Part shown: one piece after another, positions 15,046 to 23,328 of the stretch | Numbering within the stretch: position 1 is the first letter of the stretch | Layout: each line of letters opens with the position of its first letter | From: Rugosimonospora sp040255525 | Lineage (GTDB): Bacteria > Actinomycetota > Actinomycetes > Mycobacteriales > Micromonosporaceae | Assembly: GCA_040255525.1 (NCBI GenBank) | Contig: JBDZVD010000014.1 | Location: 29,101 to 93,100 of the forward strand | Length of the DNA: 64,000 nucleotides | Reading direction: 5' to 3' | Notes under the pieces: model-generated | What the model saw: only the letters and a program-made list of their open reading frames with translations | What the model was told of the DNA's origin: nothing | Database searches by the model: none | Translations under genes and position numbers: made by a program

Positions 15046-18000
15046 GTACGCCGGTGCCGACCAGTCGAGGGCACCGGTCGGCACCGGCGAGCCCGCGCGC
15101 GAGCGCGCACGCTTCTTCCGTGTCGCCGTCGATCGCTCGTTGCACCGCCCGGTAGAAGCCTGCGATCGGCACATCGCCTGCGAGGACGACGGCCTGCTCC
15201 AGCGCCGCCGGATCCACCGCCGTGGCGGCGGTGAACAGGAGCGTCGCCAGCGATCCGGGATCCTCCCGGGCGTCCAATGCGGCCGCCCCATGACCCAGGT
15301 CGTCCAGCCGCAGAAGCGCCAGGGCCTCCGGGTGACCGGACTGCGCCAGGAACGTACGGACCTCGGTGGTTCGCAACGCGTCGCGATCGGTGGTCAGCAT
15401 GGCGCGTTGTCGGCGTGCCGATGCCCCGGCAAACCGCGCCGCCAGATCGCGGTACGCCAACCGGCGGCGGGCCGCTTCCAGACCGGCGTCGAGGGCGTCG
15501 GCCCGCCACCGGCGCAGCCGGTCGGCCTGGGCGGGAAGCAGATCGCGCAGCGCCTCGGCCACCGCGTCATCCGCGCTGGGATCGAGGAGTGCGGCGAGCT
15601 GATCGTCGTTCTCACCCACGGCCCAGGATCGCGCCGCCGCGATGCTCGGCGCGTCGAGCATCGCGGCGGCCGGCGGGGACCCGCCGGTCCGGTGACGCCA
15701 CTCGCGGTCGAAGCCGTCTGGGTCGGCCCGGCGGTGCCGGCGCAGCTGATCGCGCAGCGTCCGCCCGTCGCCGCCCGCAGCGATGAGCCACCGAACGGCT
15801 CGTGGATCGCCCGGTACCGCGTGCGCCGCTCGCGCGAGCAGCAGGTCCGGGTCGTCGGCGGGCAGCGAACCCCACAGCTGCTCCGCCGCGGCTGGACCAC
15901 ACACGCGCTCCACACTGGCCAGCACCTGGGCTGCCTCGTCGGTATCGCGTGGCGTGGCCGCCAGCAGGATGTCGGCCGCCCGGCACACCGCGACCGCGGC
16001 GTCGCCCATCCGTCCGGCCGCGGCGTAGGCGATCGCCGCATTGTGCTGGATGTGGCCGTCAGAGCCATCGGTGCGGGTCACCGCCTCCTCGGCCGCGATG
16101 GCCGCTTCGATGGGCCTGCCGCTCAGACGCAGGGCCACGCCCAGATGGTCCAGCGCCTCGGCCAGCTGCCGCTGGACCTCCAGCTCGCGGTACCGGTCGA
16201 CGGCCTCCTCGGCCGCCGCCACCGCCTCGGCGGGCAGGTCCGCCTGCGCGCACCGCACGCCGAGGTAATCCAGGGCGTCGGCCAGCCGGCGCAGACTGGA
16301 GCGGTTGCGCGCGAGTTCACGACGTAGTCGTACGAACTCACCGGCGGTGCGCGCCGCGTCCAGGGCCAGTCCGGCCGCGCTCTGGGCGTCGGCGAGGTGC
16401 CGCAGCGCGCCGGCGAGCGCGGCCCGCAACGCCGGGCGGGAGGCGGCGGCCCGGCGGTACGTGAGGACCGCCTCTCCAGACGCCGCTAGTGCGCCGATCG
16501 GGTCTGCGGCGTGCCGCCGGAACACACTCAGATTGCTCAACGCCTGAGCACCGTGGACGGAGTCCGTGTGCAGAGCAACCGCCTCCTCGGCTGCCTGCAC
16601 CGCGGCCCGGTGGTCATGCCGCTCGAACCGTCGGGCGGCGAGCTGGTCGAGCGCCGCCGCAGTGTATCCCGGCAGCGAATGCCCGCCGGAACGCAGCAGT
16701 GCCACCGCCTCCTCGGCCGCGTCCAGACCGGCTGTGTAGAGACTGGCTGCGGTGAGCGCGCGGCCGAGCAGCGGACGAAAAGCCGGATCGGCCAAGGCCG
16801 CCTGCCGGAACAAAGCAACTGCCTGGCGACTGTCGTCGCGGGCGCCGTCTGCGTCACCGACGAGCCAGCGGCACCCAGCCAGCGCCACCAACGCCCGACC
16901 GCAGGCCGGGCCGTCCGTCCCGGTACGCTGCAGCCGCACCGCCTCCTCCGCGGCTTCGCGCGCCTCCGGGTACCGTCCGGCGTCCCGCAGGCTTCCGCTC
17001 AAGGCGATCAGCGCGGAGGCCAGCGCCGGCCGCGCTCCGCTGCGCCGGTACCGGGCAACCGCGTCCCCGGCCACGCGAACCGCGTCCTGAATCCGGCCCG
17101 TGGCGCGCAGGCTCGCGGCGAGACAGGTGAGAGCCATGGCCCGCTCGTCGTCGAGCGTGCCGTCGTCGGTCAGCAGGTCGACCGCTTCCTCCGCGGACCG
17201 CACTGCCTCCGGGACCTGGTCAAGGTCCAGCCGGTACCACGCCAGATTGACCAGGAGCGCGGCCAGATCCCGGCGGTCCGCCGATGCCCCGCGCAACAGC
17301 GCGACCGCCTCTGCGGTGACACCGGCGGCTTCGCGCGGCCGGTACACGTCACGGTAGCGAGTGCCGAGATTGCCCAGCGCGACGGCCAGGTCGAGCGGGT
17401 CGCCGGCCTGACGATAGAGGGCCACTGCACGCTCGGCGTGCGCAACAGCCTCGGTGCGCCGGCCCTCGGCGCCAAGAATGGTGGCGAGATCGAGCACGGT
17501 CGGCGGTTGCTGGGCGGCCAGTTCCGGAGCGACGGTGACCAAGTCGTGAAACAGCCGCAACCCGTCGGCCCCGGCGTCGACGGCGTGCCGCCACGCGTAC
17601 CGATACAGGTAGCGGGGCAGATCGGCGGGGATGCCCGAGCCGCACAACCCACGGTAACGGGCGATCAGCGAGGCAGCGACGGCGCGTTCGCGCGGGCCGC
17701 CAACGACGCGCTCCGGATCCAGCCCGATCACCTCGACGAGACTTTCGTGCGCCAGCCGGTAGGTGGCGGTGCCGTCCTCGTCGTCCTGCACGATGTAGCG
17801 GGCGAGCGTTCGCAATCCCCAACCCACGTCCCGCTGGTCCAGCCGGACACCGGGCGGCCGGAGGGCGTCGGCGACCGCGGCCCACTCTTCCTCGGGCAGC
17901 CCCGTGCCGTAGCCCCAGGCGAGCGCGCCGAGCAGATGTCGTGCCAGAGCTGGCGCGGACAGTCCGGGAGGAAGTTCGCGGTGGTCCGGCTCCGGCACCG

Positions 18001-19432
18001 CGTTCAGGTCGGCGGCGACCACGGCGCCGACGGTGCGCTGGATTCGGTTTCGCCACCCGGCAGTACCGGTGGCCACGGGCGCGGCCCGCAGCCGGTCGGC
18101 GACGAGGCGGGCGAGCAGGAACGGCTGGGCCGAGATCTGCGAGGCGTCCACCACGTACCGAGCGACCGCGTCGGGGTCCATCGCCGGATCGACGCCGGTC
18201 AGCCGGCTCCGTAGGTACTCGCGCAGATCGTCGAGGCCAGACCGGACAGCCTCGCCAGCGCCCAGGTCGATGGTCATGGACGCGCCGAGAGCCGGAACGA
18301 GCGCCGGACGGACGGCGACCACGAGGCGTGTCCGGGCGGCGAGTGGCATGAGCAGGCGGGACACGGTGTCCACCTTGTCTGCCGCCTCATCCAGTCCGTC
18401 AATGATCAGCAGACAGTCCTCCAGCGGTGCGGCGAGCAGAGCCCGGACACCGCCGGGCTGCCCCGGCAGCGTGCGGCCGATCAGTTGGGCCAACTGGTCC
18501 GTTGTACTGCCACGGGCGTTGCTGATCCGCGCGCCCAGCTCGGTCGCGGCCCGAGCGATCAGCGCCGACTTGCCGGTACCCGGTGGACCGGTGATGGCCA
18601 GGACCCCCGGTCCGGCCGAGCGGACCCAGTCGGCGACGGTCGCGAGTTCTGTCGCGCGGCCGACGAATCCACCGTCGTCGGCGTGGAGGAGGTGCTCCAC
18701 CACCTGGCCGCTGCGCGCGTCGGGCCTGTACAGCGGATTGCGCAGCAGCGGCATGCCTTCACCGGCATCCGCGCAGATCGGCCGCTGGGGCAGGCGCGTG
18801 TCCCAGCCGTTTTCGACGGCCAGGCGCAGCGCATGACCGGTGATCAGCGGGCTCGATTCGGCCCAGTACAGCCGGGAGGCCGCGTCCACCGGCCCGTCGG
18901 TGAGCAGCTTGCGCAGACGCCGGCCGAAAACCAGATCGTGGGACACCGTGCCGGGCTGGCAGGACATGATGACGCCTGCCCATGTACCTGCCCCGGCGAG
19001 ATCCCCGGCAAACCCGTCCAGGGCGCCACGCAGCGCAGCCGCGACGGCATCACCGGCGAAGCACGCGTCGACAATGATCAGCAACTGGCTGGTGCCGGAG
19101 CCCGCCACCCGCAGGGCTAGATCCCGCAGCGAAAGTCCTGAGGTCGCCGACGTACCGGAGTCGGCCGCGATCAGCCGCAGATCACCGTTGTTCGGGATCG
19201 CGTGCCCGTACCAGGCGACGATCAGCGGCCCCCCGCGCTTATCGGCTTCCAGCGCCTGGATCGATTCGAGCACCTCACGCTCGGTGGGGTCGGACAGCGG
19301 CCCGCATTCGGCGTAGTCGCTCAGGAGGTCGGCCAGCCGACCGATCTCACGGGCAGCCGCGGGAAGGAACGGGTGCCGGTCGTACGCGCTCACCCCGTAA
19401 CCGATGAATCGCAGCGGTCGATCCTCTGCCAT
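14975..19432 (-). CDS. Caspase-like (C14) protease fused to an NTPase and TPR repeats
   Basis: About 1,485 aa. Residues 1-240 are a caspase-fold domain with the dyad His77 (WYGHA) and Cys124 (IIVDACFAG). A STAND/AAA-like NTPase follows: Walker A GPPGTGKSA at 282-290 and Walker B LLIIDGLDEA. From about 620 to 1,250 there are many TPR-like repeats (recurring EAVALYRQAGD and AAEEAV patterns), then a less regular C-terminal region. Such proteins are sensors whose repeats bind a trigger and release protease activity, often in cell-suicide responses. The start MAEDRPL (19432) has GAGG nine bases upstream. The 3' end overlaps the end of the convergent vWA/OmpA cassette. Its real substrate is unknown. 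Confidence 0.88.
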   Translation of the reverse strand: MAEDRPLRFIGYGVSAYDRHPFLPAAAREIGRLADLLSDYAECGPLSDPTEREVLESIQALEADKRGGPLIVAWYGHAIPNNGDLRLIAADSGTSATSGLSLRDLALRVAGSGTSQLLIIVDACFAGDAVAAALRGALDGFAGDLAGAGTWAGVIMSCQPGTVSHDLVFGRRLRKLLTDGPVDAASRLYWAESSPLITGHALRLAVENGWDTRLPQRPICADAGEGMPLLRNPLYRPDARSGQVVEHLLHADDGGFVGRATELATVADWVRSAGPGVLAITGPPGTGKSALIARAATELGARISNARGSTTDQLAQLIGRTLPGQPGGVRALLAAPLEDCLLIIDGLDEAADKVDTVSRLLMPLAARTRLVVAVRPALVPALGASMTIDLGAGEAVRSGLDDLREYLRSRLTGVDPAMDPDAVARYVVDASQISAQPFLLARLVADRLRAAPVATGTAGWRNRIQRTVGAVVAADLNAVPEPDHRELPPGLSAPALARHLLGALAWGYGTGLPEEEWAAVADALRPPGVRLDQRDVGWGLRTLARYIVQDDEDGTATYRLAHESLVEVIGLDPERVVGGPRERAVAASLIARYRGLCGSGIPADLPRYLYRYAWRHAVDAGADGLRLFHDLVTVAPELAAQQPPTVLDLATILGAEGRRTEAVAHAERAVALYRQAGDPLDLAVALGNLGTRYRDVYRPREAAGVTAEAVALLRGASADRRDLAALLVNLAWYRLDLDQVPEAVRSAEEAVDLLTDDGTLDDERAMALTCLAASLRATGRIQDAVRVAGDAVARYRRSGARPALASALIALSGSLRDAGRYPEAREAAEEAVRLQRTGTDGPACGRALVALAGCRWLVGDADGARDDSRQAVALFRQAALADPAFRPLLGRALTAASLYTAGLDAAEEAVALLRSGGHSLPGYTAAALDQLAARRFERHDHRAAVQAAEEAVALHTDSVHGAQALSNLSVFRRHAADPIGALAASGEAVLTYRRAAASRPALRAALAGALRHLADAQSAAGLALDAARTAGEFVRLRRELARNRSSLRRLADALDYLGVRCAQADLPAEAVAAAEEAVDRYRELEVQRQLAEALDHLGVALRLSGRPIEAAIAAEEAVTRTDGSDGHIQHNAAIAYAAAGRMGDAAVAVCRAADILLAATPRDTDEAAQVLASVERVCGPAAAEQLWGSLPADDPDLLLARAAHAVPGDPRAVRWLIAAGGDGRTLRDQLRRHRRADPDGFDREWRHRTGGSPPAAAMLDAPSIAAARSWAVGENDDQLAALLDPSADDAVAEALRDLLPAQADRLRRWRADALDAGLEAARRRLAYRDLAARFAGASARRQRAMLTTDRDALRTTEVRTFLAQSGHPEALALLRLDDLGHGAAALDAREDPGSLATLLFTAATAVDPAALEQAVVLAGDVPIAGFYRAVQRAIDGDTEEACALARGLAGADRCPRLVGTGVLIAQRHPAVLPLLACLVQPPPDR

Positions 19433-19596
19433 TCCGGTCATCCTCGCAGGCGCGCGCTCGCCCCGATTGCCGCACGACCAACTCGATCCGAAGAGACGAT
19501 GCCGTTCCGGCATCTCTCAACCGGGTCATCCCACCCGGAATGACTAGCCTCAAGGAAGCCGTCGTCTCAGGTCGACTCCTCCGAGGTGGAGCAGGC

Positions 19597-22251
19597 ATGA
19601 CCCGCATCGCCGTCACCCGGCCCGCGCAGCCGCGGCTCGATCCGCACGCCCTGCCACCGGCGACCGCGGGCCGTTTCCTGTTGCTGATCGCGACCGCGCT
19701 CGCCGGCTCCGTGCAGGTCTACGGCTGGCTGATCGGCCGTCTCGGCGTGGTCAGCGACGCGCCGCAACGATGCGTCGGGGGCGCCCGGGGGCCGGGCGCC
19801 ACCCTGATGCCGGATGCACTGATCGACTGGTACTCCCGGTGCGAGGTGTGGGCGAGCCTGCGGGAGGCTCAGATCATCGGCGCGATGATGCTGGTCTTCG
19901 CGGTCGTGACGGGCGCGATCTGGCTAGCGACACCGCGCTGGATCGCGCGAGGCATGACCCCGTTGACCGAGTTGCAGGACGACGAGTGCCTCGGGGAAAC
20001 GGCGAAGCGTGTCATCCACATCGTCGAGGAGCATCGCTTCCGCCGTGATCCGATGCTGTACGCGGACTTCGCCTCCGGACCGGGAACGAATCGCGCGTTC
20101 GGCCGAGCCGGTCGATACGCGATCGCACTCGATCTGGCCCTGCTGCGCGATGCCGCGGCGCGGCCGGACGATCCGCGTCTGGAAAGCGTACTTCGGCATG
20201 AGCTGGCTCACCTGCGTAACAGAGACATCGACCTGACGTACCTGACGATCGCGGTCTGGTGGGGTTTCCTGGCCGCGGTAGCGCTGCCCTTCACGCTCGT
20301 GGCAGTCCGGGCGCCTGCCTCGCTGGCCGACTTCACCTGGCGGATCGGCATCGTGCTGCTTCTGGTGTGGGGTGTGCGGGCGGCGGTGCTGCGGTCACGG
20401 GAGTACTACGCCGACGTCCGATCGGTGCGTACGGTCGAGCAGGAGACGGGACTGTTGCGCGCGCTCGGGGGTGCGACGTCACCGCGACGGCGGCGGCTGG
20501 GCTATCTCGCCTACCATCCGACGGCTCGCTCACGGGTGGATGTGATTCACACGGGAGAGCGGCTGTTCCGGTTGAGCCCAGGAGTGGCCGCCGCCGCCGG
20601 AGCGTTGGTGGGGCTCGCATTCCCGCCCGCATACCACCTGGCCGAGCTGATCCTTCCGGACGATGTGTACGAGAAGGGCTGGGCGTGCGGTTTCGTCTTC
20701 GGAGTTCTGACCGCGGCCGTGCTGACCGGTGCGGTATGGCGCGCGGCGGCCTGGGCGGCTGCCGCGAAGAGTCGATCGGTGTCGACCCTTCCGTCGGCTG
20801 CCGCGTTCACCGTCGCCCTGCTCGGCGGAATGATGGTGACGCCCAGGCTGTCAGACGACAACAACTGGTTGGACATGGTCCGCCTGCAACCCGCGCGCGC
20901 CGCGGCGATGGCGATCCTGCTCCTCGGCGGGGTGCAACTTTACCTGCGCTGGTCGTTGCTCTGCGCTCGAAGCTGGCTCGCGGTCGCCGGTCGTCCCCGG
21001 CTCGCATACCGTTTCGGTGTGGCCCAGTCCGCGGTGGTGATTGGAATTTGGCTGTCCGCGTGGTATCTCGTGGTGGTCACGACGGGCTCACTGCCGACGA
21101 GTTGGCAAGTGTTCGGGCTGTCACTTGCCGCGATGGGTTTTGATCCCCTGGTAGTGTTGTCCATCCCCTGGATGTGCCTCTATCCGCTGGCTACCTGGCA
21201 GACCACGGCCATGGCCCGTCACGCGAGCGGGTACCGCTGGTGGCGTGACGGGGCCGTCGGACGGGCGGGGCTGCACGGATTCCGGACACCGCTCATGGCG
21301 GTCAACCTGACCGCGGCGACTGTCCTGCTGCTCTACGGCGTCGGGGAGGTCCCGCTGTATCCGGCCATCCGCCAGGCGGTGGCGCAGGTGGCCGCGCAGA
21401 TCGCCCCGACTGCGCACGCGTACGAGCGGATCCCTGTCCTGCTCGGGCTTCCGGCGGTGATCGCCGCGGCCGTGTGCGGGTTCGCGCTCGGCGTGGCTGT
21501 CGGCGGCCGCGATCGGACGAGCCGCGCCGTCGCCGGCGCGGGGGCCGCGATGTTGCCCGCCTCGGTCGGCGTGCTGGGGCTCATGCTGTTCCACCTGACC
21601 CACGCCTCGCCGATCGTCCGGTCGATGCTGACCCTGCTGTCCGGACTGTCGGGGATCGGTGGCTCGCCGGGCGACGGGCGTCCGCGCAACGCCGCGATCG
21701 GTGTGATGACACTGGCGGTGCTCATCATGATGTGCGCCGCGGCGCTTCCGGCGGCCGGCCTGGGCAGCGCGGTCCGGGTCGTCCTGACCCGGCGCGCGCC
21801 GGTGCTGCCGGAGGGCCGACGGCAACCGGGCCGGCCGGTGTGGCTCACCTCGGTGCTGGTGGCACCGCTACTGGCTGTCGGTGCCGGGCTCGGCTACCTG
21901 AGCTGGATCGAGTGGCGTGCGCCCCGCTCGATCGTCGTCACACAGGCGGTCGATCAGAGGCAGGTGGAAAACATCCTGAGCCAGCCGCGGCCCACCAACG
22001 TGCCGTTGACAACCGCCTGCGAAAACATGGTGAGGGTCGCGCTGGTCACTGCCGCCGGCTCCTCCGGTGTCACGACACTGGCCGTCACCATCACGACATT
22101 GGCCGCGCAGGCGGAGTCGTCCGGTGACCAGGTTCTGCAGAGGATGGGCGAGGGCACCGTCGACTACCTGCGCCAATCCGAAATCGACGAGGCGAGCGCG
22201 GGTACCGCTGCCGCCCTGCACTACTGCGGCGACTCTCTGCGGGCACGCTGA
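19597..22251 (+). CDS. Polytopic M48-like metallopeptidase
   Basis: 884 aa. Two N-terminal membrane segments, then a zinc motif HELAH (VLRHELAHLRNRDID, about residue 203) as in M48 (HtpX/Ste24) peptidases, followed by about a dozen membrane segments and a short outer C-terminal domain. M48 enzymes are normally about 300-450 aa, so most of this protein is extra membrane region. The ATG at 19597 has GGAG seven bases upstream; the longer frame from 19540 has no site. It is divergent from the caspase-like gene with about 165 bases between them. A role in cleaving membrane or secreted partners of the island is inference. Confidence 0.8.
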   Translation: MTRIAVTRPAQPRLDPHALPPATAGRFLLLIATALAGSVQVYGWLIGRLGVVSDAPQRCVGGARGPGATLMPDALIDWYSRCEVWASLREAQIIGAMMLVFAVVTGAIWLATPRWIARGMTPLTELQDDECLGETAKRVIHIVEEHRFRRDPMLYADFASGPGTNRAFGRAGRYAIALDLALLRDAAARPDDPRLESVLRHELAHLRNRDIDLTYLTIAVWWGFLAAVALPFTLVAVRAPASLADFTWRIGIVLLLVWGVRAAVLRSREYYADVRSVRTVEQETGLLRALGGATSPRRRRLGYLAYHPTARSRVDVIHTGERLFRLSPGVAAAAGALVGLAFPPAYHLAELILPDDVYEKGWACGFVFGVLTAAVLTGAVWRAAAWAAAAKSRSVSTLPSAAAFTVALLGGMMVTPRLSDDNNWLDMVRLQPARAAAMAILLLGGVQLYLRWSLLCARSWLAVAGRPRLAYRFGVAQSAVVIGIWLSAWYLVVVTTGSLPTSWQVFGLSLAAMGFDPLVVLSIPWMCLYPLATWQTTAMARHASGYRWWRDGAVGRAGLHGFRTPLMAVNLTAATVLLLYGVGEVPLYPAIRQAVAQVAAQIAPTAHAYERIPVLLGLPAVIAAAVCGFALGVAVGGRDRTSRAVAGAGAAMLPASVGVLGLMLFHLTHASPIVRSMLTLLSGLSGIGGSPGDGRPRNAAIGVMTLAVLIMMCAAALPAAGLGSAVRVVLTRRAPVLPEGRRQPGRPVWLTSVLVAPLLAVGAGLGYLSWIEWRAPRSIVVTQAVDQRQVENILSQPRPTNVPLTTACENMVRVALVTAAGSSGVTTLAVTITTLAAQAESSGDQVLQRMGEGTVDYLRQSEIDEASAGTAAALHYCGDSLRAR

Positions 22252-22347
22252 GCAGACGGGCGGCAGCCGGAATGGCCCGGCCGAGCGGCCGTTGCTGTCC
22301 GGGACCGGCGTTGAGACGCTCGATTCGGTCATCACCAGGAGGTTGCG

Positions 22348-23058
22348 TTGCGGATCGGAAGGAAACTCGTAGCACCCGCGTCCATCGCCGTCCTCGTCCT
22401 CTCGGCCGCTTGCGGCGGCCCACCCGCGATAGTCGGAGCGTCCACACGAGACACACCGGCGAGCATCAGCCCGGCCACCATGACTCCCGAACCGACCGCG
22501 GCGGGGCGAACAGACCTGCGGGCCGCCCTGCTGGCACCATCGGAACTGCCCGGGTCCTACACGGCCGCGCCCACACCGAACTCGCCGGCGGCCCAGCTGG
22601 GCGACGGCTTCTCCGGCTGTACCGCCCCCAGCGCTGCGCCTGGCCGTACGACCACCGCGACGGCCGTGTACCAGGCTGGGATGGCCGGACCGTTCGTCGC
22701 TGAGAAGATCATCGCGAGCGACCAGGCCGCGGCGACCATGCAGATGCGGGCGCTGGAGCAGGTGGAAGAGGAATGCGGCCACTTCGGTGGCCAATTGCCC
22801 GGCGGGATGACGCTCGCGATCACGATCAGCAGGCTGACCTTCCCGGTGATCGACGACCGGGTCGTGGCGTTCCGGCTCACGGCCGACGTGCCGGGCGCGG
22901 GCGCCATGGTCTACGCGCACTCCGTGTTCGTCCAGAGTGGACCGTATGTCGTCTCGACCACGCTCGTGACGATGGAGACCTCACCGGAGGAAAAGACCAT
23001 CGAGGCCATTGTCCGGAAGGCGGTGGCGAAGGTCGACCATCAACTCCGCGGCACATGA
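22348..23058 (+). CDS. Probable secreted lipoprotein of unknown function
   Basis: 236 aa from a TTG start, supported by CAGGAGG (22336-22342) five bases upstream. The signal peptide ends in LSAACGG; the residue three before Cys is Ser, not the usual Leu, so lipidation is likely but not certain. A Thr/Pro-rich linker follows, and then a soluble domain of about 170 residues beginning LRAALLAPSELPGSYTAAP, the sensor-like sort of domain seen in many actinobacterial lipoproteins. It follows the M48-like gene after about 95 bases and may share its transcript. Confidence 0.75.
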   Translation: MRIGRKLVAPASIAVLVLSAACGGPPAIVGASTRDTPASISPATMTPEPTAAGRTDLRAALLAPSELPGSYTAAPTPNSPAAQLGDGFSGCTAPSAAPGRTTTATAVYQAGMAGPFVAEKIIASDQAAATMQMRALEQVEEECGHFGGQLPGGMTLAITISRLTFPVIDDRVVAFRLTADVPGAGAMVYAHSVFVQSGPYVVSTTLVTMETSPEEKTIEAIVRKAVAKVDHQLRGT

Positions 23059-23328
23059 ATGCTCGTCACCCCACCGTCCGTAGCCTTTCCGCGTCATCCG
23101 CGCGGCACCTTCCGCGCGGGGACGCCGGCCTCCAGCAGCGCCTTGCGGCCCAGGTCCGACAGGGTGGCTGAGGAAAGCCATGAGGCTCTGCCCTCGCATA
23201 GAAGCGGAACGCATCGGCCGGACAGTCGGTGCGTATCAGGCACTCGCTGATGCGGCCCGGGGTGCCGGCGACCAGACTCTCATCGCGGCGTCGAGCCGTA
23301 TCGGATGCCAAGCTGAGGGACTGGGGAC

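Noticed and set aside
14888..18214. Several long plus-strand frames (for example 14888-16327, 16511-18214)
   Set aside because: They mirror the caspase/TPR gene; the repetitive TPR codons produce open antisense frames.
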